A program made the position numbers and the translations under genes. DNA of 10,485 nt. Source: Gammaproteobacteria bacterium. GTDB lineage: Bacteria > Pseudomonadota > Gammaproteobacteria > Thiohalobacterales > Thiohalobacteraceae. The DNA lies in assembly GCA_016214925.1 (NCBI GenBank), contig JACRMO010000011.1, forward strand, positions 1 through 10,485, written 5' to 3'. The notes beneath the pieces were generated by a model. The model worked only from the letters and a program-made list of their open reading frames with translations, was not told the origin of the DNA and did no database searches. Numbering within the stretch: the stretch's first letter is position 1; every line of letters starts with the position of its first letter. Below are positions 1-4,263 of the stretch, in pieces.

Positions 1-266
1 AGCTTGTAACGGCTTCCCTCCTTTTTATCCGTTCCATCCAAGCCGCGAGCCCTTACCCCAGGAGAATCCAGAAAGGATTTGCACTCCACTACCAGCAGTT
101 CGTTTGACTTGGCTTTATACGCCACGAGATCTAGCTCCCAGCGAGGCGAGGAAGGCCGCTCGATTTTTCTTTTTTCTTCGGGTGTGAGTTCGACCTTCAC
201 GCTTGTTCGGACCCAAAAACCATCCTTCTCTAGCAGGGAGCCTACAAGCGTTTCAAATGAGTCCAT
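1..266 (-). CDS. PD-(D/E)xK nuclease-like protein, N-terminal part (integron cassette gene, runs off left edge)
   Basis: Partial gene; 88 complete codons are visible from the ATG at 266 and the frame is open to the window edge. The N-terminus begins MDSFETLVGSLLEKDGFWVR. A segment at residues 44 to 49 (ELDLVA) is followed about 14 residues later by LLVVECKS (E61-C62-K63). An acidic residue followed by a strand ending in ExK is the catalytic layout of PD-(D/E)xK nucleases such as Mrr and Holliday-junction resolvase relatives, so nuclease activity is inferred, not shown. The start lies 21 bases after the cassette boundary at 287/288, the usual close spacing in integron cassettes. The cassette's own attC would lie left of the window. 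The role may be restriction or DNA repair; the target cannot be told. Confidence 0.7.
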   Translation of the reverse strand, partial: MDSFETLVGSLLEKDGFWVRTSVKVELTPEEKRKIERPSSPRWELDLVAYKAKSNELLVVECKSFLDSPGVRARGLDGTDKKEGSRYK

Positions 267-281
267 CGTTTCTATTCCGAG

Positions 282-368
282 GCATAACGTAGAGGTGACC
301 GGCGCTGCGCAGCTTTATCGCGCAGCGCCCAGAGAGCGAAGCGAACGGGGTCGACCGCCGAGTTGGGC
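282..368 (-). repeat. attC recombination site of an integron gene cassette
   Basis: Read on the minus strand the parts of an attC site appear in order: R'' GCCCAAC (368-362), a 5-base spacer, L'' GGTCGACC (356-349), a central part with a perfect 10-bp inverted repeat GGCGCTGCGC/GCGCAGCGCC (329-320 and 310-301), L' GGTCACC (300-294), a 5-base spacer and R' GTTATGC (288-282). L' pairs with L'' if one C in L'' is left out, matching the extrahelical base known from attC sites. R'' is the exact complement of GTTGGGC at the cassette's far end (807-801), as expected because the two join in the circular cassette. Confidence 0.85.
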
Positions 369-806
369 GTGGTGCTGTGACTGGCTACCGGAGGACAAGC
401 CACAAGAAAAGTCGGCGCTGGCGATACGGCGATTGAATGAGAAGGGAATGTTCGCAGCATATTCATTTGAACCTGTAATACCAACTACCCTCGAAGTCAC
501 GGACTACGGTTTCGTAGGATTCGACTTCGAAGCCGACGCCTTCGCGTCCCTCGACGGGATAGCTCACAGAAGCCAATTCGTTCCGCACGTCGGCGAGGAA
601 AGTGTTGTCGTTGTTCAATCTGGCTTTCTCTTGGTCCGTGCCTACCCGAACGATTACTGCAAGGTGCTTGGGATGAATGTAGTACGCGCCAAGCCAATAT
701 ATTGATGCGCGGACACCGCGACGCTCTGCCTGCTGTTTGGCACGGCGGCAGAGTCTGAAAATAGCGATTCTGGTTGCTAAGCGACGCAGCATGTTATGAC
801 GCCCAA
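288..806 (-). mobile_element. Complete integron gene cassette (519 bp)
   Basis: The boundaries are the G/TT cleavage points of two core sites on the minus strand: GTTGGGC at 807-801 and GTTATGC at 288-282. The unit holds one open reading frame (463-792) starting 14 bases inside the cassette and an attC at its 3' end, the standard cassette layout. The sequence before the boundary (808 onward) shows no L/R pair of a preceding attC, so this is either the first cassette of a small array or the edge of a decayed one. No tyrosine integrase of the IntI type is present in the window. Confidence 0.8.
463..792 (-). CDS. Cassette-borne conserved protein of unknown function
   Basis: The 109-residue frame fills the cassette. 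The ATG at 792 lies 14 bases from the cassette edge and the stop TGA is at 465-463. The first 27 residues are strongly basic (LRRLATRIAIFRLCRRAKQQ), followed by a mixed globular part containing GAYYIHPKHLAVIVRVGTD and a C-terminal SYETVVRDFEGSWYYRFK. The composition and the W/Y-rich tail resemble a group of short uncharacterised proteins I recall from gammaproteobacterial genomes and cassettes; that recollection has not been checked. No catalytic motif, signal peptide or membrane segment is evident. Long opposite-strand frames over this gene lack family features and are taken as shadows. I cannot assign a function. Confidence 0.7.
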   Translation of the reverse strand: MLRRLATRIAIFRLCRRAKQQAERRGVRASIYWLGAYYIHPKHLAVIVRVGTDQEKARLNNDNTFLADVRNELASVSYPVEGREGVGFEVESYETVVRDFEGSWYYRFK

Positions 807-866
807 CTATAAATATGGAACATAGTATCTAGTACCTACTGAGACTTACATATTAACCTTACACCT

Positions 867-932
867 GTAGGAGCGGGCTCTGCCCGCGAATAGCCCTACA
901 AATGCCGGTTCGCGGCCAAAGGCCGCTCCTAC
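867..932. repeat. Pair of inverted GTAG-type REP hairpins (BIME-like)
   Basis: Two imperfect copies of one repeat face each other. The first (867-890) reads GTAGGAGCGGGC, TCT, GCCCGCGAA with a 6-bp stem. The second (909-932), in reverse orientation, reads TTCGCGGCC, AAA, GGCCGCTCCTAC. GTAG at the outer ends and the GC-rich hairpin are hallmarks of the REP class mobilised by RAYT (REP-associated tyrosine transposase) proteins. The stems differ (GCGGGC versus GCGGCC) but each is self-complementary. No RAYT gene is in the window. Confidence 0.8.
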
Positions 933-963
933 AAAATCTGTCATGCAAACAGGTAATGCTCAA

Positions 964-979
964 TAGTACGTTCGTACTA
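964..979. repeat. Palindrome TAGTACG-TT-CGTACTA
   Basis: A 7-bp inverted repeat with a 2-base centre lies in an AT-rich stretch; a further half-site CGTACTA occurs at 993-999. It could be a protein-binding site or a small hairpin. It stands between the interrupted small gene and the REP pair, with no clear promoter next to it. Confidence 0.4.
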
Positions 980-1021
980 CATATAGGAATTCCGTACTAG
1001 ACAATATTTGTTGCCTCCACC

Positions 1022-1102
1022 TTATCCCCGCACGACCCGTTTGCGCAAGCCAAGGCGGTCGACGACATCCCTGGACAAATGCCATAAGCGTTCCCGCTGC
1101 GA
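1022..1102 (-). pseudogene. Detached C-terminal coding remnant of the gene at 1103-1387
   Basis: After the TGA at 1105-1103 the same frame continues for 26 codons to a TAA at 1024-1022. It reads SQRERLW, HLSRDVVDRLGLRKRVVRG. If the TGA were TGG, the junction would read AAGGTWSQRERLW. That fits my recollection of related small proteins, in which an AAGG-x-W segment is followed by a second W seven residues later and then a VV-x-LGL-x-x-R-I/V tail. The remnant carries no start codon of its own and is read here as the lost end of the upstream gene. Confidence 0.55.
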
Positions 1103-1387
1103 TCAGGTCCCACCGGCCGCGCTGACCTTCTGTCGCAGCTCGCGTTCGTGGTAAGCAATGCGGATGCCTACGCGCTGTTGCTGTTGTGATTGCGGCGGCT
1201 CGGCAGGCAGTTCAGGTTCCGGCGGCGGCAGCCAGTCCTCTTCGGCCACGATGATCTCGGCCGTTTTGTAACGCTTGCGCTGTATCGGGTCGTAACGATA
1301 ACGCACGCAAACGAGGCGTTCGCCGAAACGTTTGAGCAGGTTGTGGGTCCCGGGCTCGCCGGGTTTGCGGATGGTTTTGACAAGCAT
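1103..1387 (-). CDS. Small conserved protein of unknown function, truncated by an in-frame TGA
   Basis: From the ATG at 1387, preceded by GAGGGACCGCC as ribosome binding site, the frame gives 94 residues beginning MLVKTIRKPGEPGTHNLLKR. A basic core LVCVRYRYDPIQRKRYKTAE is followed by an acidic segment with EEDWLPPPEPELPAEPP, a QQQQ run and RIAYHERELRQKVSAAGGT. A longer frame starting at 1489 adds 34 upstream residues of unconvincing composition, so the internal start is preferred. I recall similar short proteins near mobile elements in Proteobacteria, but no function is known to me. The conserved part appears to continue beyond the TGA, so this copy probably lacks its last 27 residues. It lies downstream of the higA-like gene on the same strand, 167 bases away. 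Confidence 0.65.
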   Translation of the reverse strand: MLVKTIRKPGEPGTHNLLKRFGERLVCVRYRYDPIQRKRYKTAEIIVAEEDWLPPPEPELPAEPPQSQQQQRVGIRIAYHERELRQKVSAAGGT

Positions 1388-1533
1388 GGCGGTCCCTCGC
1401 GTGGCTTGATAGCACAGACAGTAATGTTCTAAGCAGCAGACTCCTGCTGAACGTCCCAACCAGGAAAAACAAGCACCGCTGGATGGCACCTCAATGCCCT
1501 GGCGAGAACCTTCGCTCTTTCCAGGCCTAGCAA

Positions 1534-1548
1534 CTGAACCAGGTTCAG
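1534..1548. repeat. 15-bp perfect palindrome CTGAACC-A-GGTTCAG
   Basis: A 7-bp inverted repeat around one central base lies 7 bp beyond the stop codon of the higA-like gene, between it and the small gene at 1387. The form suits a dimeric repressor operator more than a terminator, since the loop is too small and no T-run follows. Its binding protein is unknown. Confidence 0.4.
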
Positions 1549-1554
1549 GAGAGG

Positions 1555-1848
1555 TTATGCCGCCGACACATTGAGCTTCCGAACACGCCTAAGATCCACG
1601 TTTTGTCGCGCATGCCACAAATCGTACTGGTCCTGCATCGCCAACCAGCTCTCCGGAGACCGCCCAAGGGTTTTCGACAGGCGTAGCGCCATCTCGGGAG
1701 AAATACTGCTCTCTCCCGTCAGCACTCGGTTGAACGTGGATGCGGAAACGCCCAGGCTGTCGGCCACCTGACGCGCACTGATACCGAACGGGCTGAGGTA
1801 AACCTCCCGGATAAACTCTCCAGGGTGTGGTGGATTGTGCATGGCCAT
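1555..1848 (-). CDS. higA: HigA/VapI-family XRE antitoxin-like regulator
   Basis: This 97-residue protein opens MAMHNPPHPGEFIREVYLSP, the signature N-terminus of HigA antitoxins. It follows with a helix-turn-helix region (about residues 24 to 60: ISARQVADSLGVSASTFNRV, then LTGESSISPEMALRLSKTLG) and the typical SPESWLAMQDQYDLW. Length and order match the family. HigA proteins neutralise the mRNA-cleaving toxin HigB and repress their own operon. Here no HigB frame is found in the roughly 150 bases upstream, where a promoter and then a REP lie, and the downstream gene is not a toxin. The gene therefore looks solitary, either a remnant of a toxin-antitoxin pair or a free-standing regulator. Two in-frame ATGs (1848, 1842) are possible; GAGG lies 11 bases before the first. 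Confidence 0.88.
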   Translation of the reverse strand: MAMHNPPHPGEFIREVYLSPFGISARQVADSLGVSASTFNRVLTGESSISPEMALRLSKTLGRSPESWLAMQDQYDLWHARQNVDLRRVRKLNVSAA

Positions 1849-1891
1849 CAGTGATAATCCTCGAAATAACGGCGTAGTCCCTTATGCCGAA

Positions 1892-1920
1892 ATCATAGTG
1901 TGTTGCGAATTACGCTACAA
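1892..1920 (-). promoter_or_regulatory. Candidate sigma-70 promoter for the higA-like gene
   Basis: On the minus strand TTGTAG (1920-1915) and TATGAT (1897-1892) are separated by exactly 17 bases. The -10 matches the consensus at five of six positions and the -35 at four. Transcription would start near 1885, giving a leader of about 37 bases before the ATG at 1848. Confidence 0.55.
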
Positions 1921-1965
1921 GCTGGCAGCGATAGTTGCTCTGACACTTAGGAAACCAGTCTTATG

Positions 1966-1988
1966 TTCGCGGGCAAGCCCGCTCCTAC
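1966..1988. repeat. Single GTAG-type REP hairpin
   Basis: The sequence reads TTCGCGGGC, AA, GCCCGCTCCTAC with a 6-bp stem at 1969-1974/1977-1982. It is the same repeat family as the pair at 867-932 and stands in the reverse orientation, like the second member. It lies 16 bases beyond the stop of the TauE/SafE gene, a common extragenic position, where it may also protect the 3' end of the mRNA. Confidence 0.8.
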
Positions 1989-2003
1989 AGGGCGACACCA
2001 CCC

Positions 2004-2792
2004 TCACCCCACCAACATCTTCACCCCCATCCCCAGCAGCAACAGCGCGAACAACTGTCGCAACTGTGCCGCCGGCAATTTATGCGCGAGGCGCGCACCG
2101 AGACCAGCGGTGAGGCTGCTGGCGATGACGATGCCGAGCCAGGCGGGCCAATAGAGATAACCGCTGCTCCATTCGGGCAACTGCGCGACATTCCAACCGG
2201 TGAGGATGAAACCGAACGCGCCGGCAATGGCGATCGGCAGACCGCAGGCCGCGGACGTTGCGACAGCCTGGATCATAGGCACGCGGCACCACACCAGAAA
2301 CGGCACGGTGAGCGTGCCGCCGCCGATGCCGATGATCGCGGATACGATGCCGATGATGCTGCCGGCCACGGTGAGTCCGAGTCTGCCGGGCAGATTGAAA
2401 TGCGCTTCGAAACGACTGACCAGCAGCATCTGCGCGGCGACGAACAATTCGAACACGCCGAAGATGCGCTGGAGTGCGTGTGTCGGCAGCCGGTCGGCGA
2501 CCACGGAGCCGGCGAGCGCGCCGATCACGATGCCGATTGCGAGTTTGCGCACCAGCGGCCAGTTCACGGCGCCGCGTTGATGGTGCGCGCGGATGGACAT
2601 CAAGGAGGTGAGCCAGATGCTTGCCAGCGAGGTGCCGATGGCGAGGTGCATGATGACGGCGGCGTCCATGCCGTGCGCGGTGAACACCCAGGCCAGCACC
2701 GGCACGATGATCAGGCCGCCGCCGACACCGAACAGGCCGGCGAGCAAACCGGCGCTGGCGCCGAGGGCGAGATAGACGGCTAGCGAATCCAG
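2004..2792 (-). CDS. TauE/SafE-family membrane permease (sulfite/organosulfonate export family)
   Basis: A hydrophobic protein with the two-fold repeat of the TauE/SafE family. The first half has LLAGLFGVGGGLIIVPVLAW and the second IGIVSAIIGIGGGTLTVPFL, each a glycine-rich hairpin between membrane segments. About seven to eight membrane segments can be counted. Family members move sulfite, sulfoacetate or related anions across the inner membrane; the substrate here is not known. The first canonical start is a TTG at 2747, which would cut off half of the first membrane segment. In-frame codons upstream give LDSLAVYLALGASAG, which fits the family's N-terminus, so a CTG start at 2792 preceded by GGGGA is likelier. 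The upstream dehydrogenase is 33 bases away on the same strand, suggesting one transcript. Confidence 0.85.
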   Translation of the reverse strand: MDSLAVYLALGASAGLLAGLFGVGGGLIIVPVLAWVFTAHGMDAAVIMHLAIGTSLASIWLTSLMSIRAHHQRGAVNWPLVRKLAIGIVIGALAGSVVADRLPTHALQRIFGVFELFVAAQMLLVSRFEAHFNLPGRLGLTVAGSIIGIVSAIIGIGGGTLTVPFLVWCRVPMIQAVATSAACGLPIAIAGAFGFILTGWNVAQLPEWSSGYLYWPAWLGIVIASSLTAGLGARLAHKLPAAQLRQLFALLLLGMGVKMLVG

Positions 2793-2839
2793 GCTATCGA
2801 ATCCCCAGGTTATCGAATCCCCGGATTATCGAATCCAGA
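2780..2839. repeat. Short tandem repeat, about four copies of a 16-bp unit
   Basis: The plus strand shows CTAGCGAATCCAGG (2780), CTATCGAATCCCCAGG (2794), TTATCGAATCCCCGGA (2810) and TTATCGAATCCAGA (2826). The two middle units are 16 bp long and the outer ones partial. The array spans the stop codon of the aldehyde dehydrogenase gene and the start region of the permease gene, so it likely arose by slippage there. The period is not a multiple of three, so changes in copy number would shift any frame running through it. Confidence 0.8.
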
Positions 2840-4190
2840 GGGTCTTGGTGTTGACGAATTCGCGCAGGCCGTGGCGCGACAGTTCGCGGCCATAGCCGGA
2901 GCGTTTGATGCCGCCGAACGGCAGACGCGGGTCGCTCTTGACCAGACCGTTGACGAACACGGCGCCAGCTTGAATCTGGCGGGCGACGCGTTCGCCGCGC
3001 GCGCTATCGCGCGTCCACACGCTGCCGGCGAGACCGAACGGGCTGTCGTTGGCGATGCGCAGCGCGTCGGCTTCGTCTTGCGCGCGGATCACAATCGCCA
3101 CCGGGCCGAAGAATTCTTCGGCGTAGGCGCGGATACCGGGCACGACGTGATCGAGGATCGAGGCTTCGTAATAAGCGCCTTCGCCGGGGATGGGCCGGCA
3201 ACCGGTCACGGCCACGGCGCCCTTCATCAGGCTGTCGATGACTTGCTGATGCAGCTCGTCGCGCAGATCGACACGCGCCATGGGTGCGAGCGTGGTGGCC
3301 TCCAACAGCGGATCGCCGAAGCGCAGTTCTTCCACCGCCATCTTGAAGCGCGCGACGAATTCGTCGGCGATCGCCGCGACCGGGATGAAGCGCTTGGCGG
3401 CGATGCAGGACTGTCCGGTGTTGAGAAAGCGCGAAGCGACGGCGTTCTTCACGGCCAGATCGAGATCGGCGTCTTCGAGGATGACAAACGGATCGGAGCC
3501 GCCGAGTTCGAGCACGCTCTTCTTGATCTGTGCGCCTGCGGTGGCGGCGACCGAACGCCCGGCCGGTTCGCTGCCGGTGAGTGTGACGGCATGGATGCGC
3601 TTGTCTTCGATGACGCGACTCACGCGTCCGGCCGGGATCATCAGCGAACGGAACACGCCCGCCGGCAGGCCGGCCTCCAGGAACACCTCTTCGATGGCGA
3701 GTGCGCAGCCGGGCACGTTGGAGGCGTGCTTCAACACGCAGGTGTTGCCGGCCACCAGCGCCGGCGCGGCGAAGCGGAACACCTGCCAGAACGGGAAATT
3801 CCACGGCATGACCGCGAGCACGGTGCCGAGCGGTTGATAGGCAACCAGGCTGCGGCCGGCGTCGCTTTCGATGACTTCATCGGCGATGAACTCGGCGCCG
3901 TGGGCCGCGTAGTATTCGCAGCCGGTGGCGCACTTTTCGATTTCACCGCGCGCCTCGACAATGCGCTTGCCCATTTCCAGCGAGATCAGCCGCGCCAGTT
4001 CGTCGCGGCGCACGCGCAGGACCGTCGCCACGCGACGCAATGCCTCGGCACGCATTTCAACACTGCTGGCGGCCCAGGCGGGTGTTGCCGCCGCGACCTC
4101 GGCGAGCGCCTGTTCGAGCTGCATCTCGTTCCAAGTCTCGACGATCCTGACGGTCTGGCCGGTGGCCGGATTGATGGATTTGAATGCCAT
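2826..4190 (-). CDS. NAD(P)-dependent succinate-semialdehyde dehydrogenase (Sad/YneI type)
   Basis: A 454-residue aldehyde dehydrogenase. Visible landmarks are the cofactor and active-site Asn in MPWNFPFWQ (N131), the cofactor-binding lysine in CVLKHASN (K154), the general base in LELGGSDP (E228), the catalytic cysteine in NTGQSCIAAKRF (C262) and EEFFGPVA near the C-terminus. Length and opening (FKSINPATGQ) match the short Sad/YneI group, which oxidises succinate semialdehyde to succinate in the cytoplasm; related short-chain aldehydes remain possible. The ATG at 4190 is chosen because the family begins there; a longer frame from 4316 would overlap the divergent slt gene and its extra residues look non-coding. 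The stop TAA lies inside the tandem repeat at 2780-2839. Confidence 0.9.
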   Translation of the reverse strand: MAFKSINPATGQTVRIVETWNEMQLEQALAEVAAATPAWAASSVEMRAEALRRVATVLRVRRDELARLISLEMGKRIVEARGEIEKCATGCEYYAAHGAEFIADEVIESDAGRSLVAYQPLGTVLAVMPWNFPFWQVFRFAAPALVAGNTCVLKHASNVPGCALAIEEVFLEAGLPAGVFRSLMIPAGRVSRVIEDKRIHAVTLTGSEPAGRSVAATAGAQIKKSVLELGGSDPFVILEDADLDLAVKNAVASRFLNTGQSCIAAKRFIPVAAIADEFVARFKMAVEELRFGDPLLEATTLAPMARVDLRDELHQQVIDSLMKGAVAVTGCRPIPGEGAYYEASILDHVVPGIRAYAEEFFGPVAIVIRAQDEADALRIANDSPFGLAGSVWTRDSARGERVARQIQAGAVFVNGLVKSDPRLPFGGIKRSGYGRELSRHGLREFVNTKTLWIR

Positions 4191-4225
4191 GTGCCGATTA
4201 CCCTCGTCTGTCCATGCTTGTTGTC

Positions 4226-4248
4226 GTTGGCCAACTATATCCAATTGG
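4226..4248. promoter_or_regulatory. Two palindromes in the divergent dehydrogenase/slt intergenic region
   Basis: GTTGGCCAAC (4226-4235) and CCAATTGG (4241-4248) are perfect palindromes in the 73 bases between two divergent genes, followed by the A/T-rich TTTACTATAG before the slt start. They could be an operator controlling one or both genes. I could not fit a convincing -35/-10 pair in either direction. Confidence 0.3.
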
Positions 4249-4263
4249 GGTTTACTATAGTGG

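Noticed and set aside
301..329. The 10-bp stem-loop at 301-329 as a transcription terminator
   Set aside because: It is the central hairpin of the attC site and is not followed by a T-run, so the attC reading explains it better.
79..705. A 208-residue plus-strand open frame across the cassette region
   Set aside because: It runs antisense through the nuclease-like gene, the attC and the cassette gene, is rich in Ser and Arg of shadow type, and shows no domain; the minus-strand reading explains every part better.
1554..1560. GTTATGC core-like sequence at the end of the higA-like gene
   Set aside because: It covers the stop codon of that gene and has no paired RYYYAAC or L sites at attC spacing, so it does not mark a further cassette.
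2082..2783. Long plus-strand frame opposite the permease gene
   Set aside because: Its repetitive Asp/Glu/Gly/His-rich composition is typical of the antisense of a GC-rich membrane-protein gene, with no family features.
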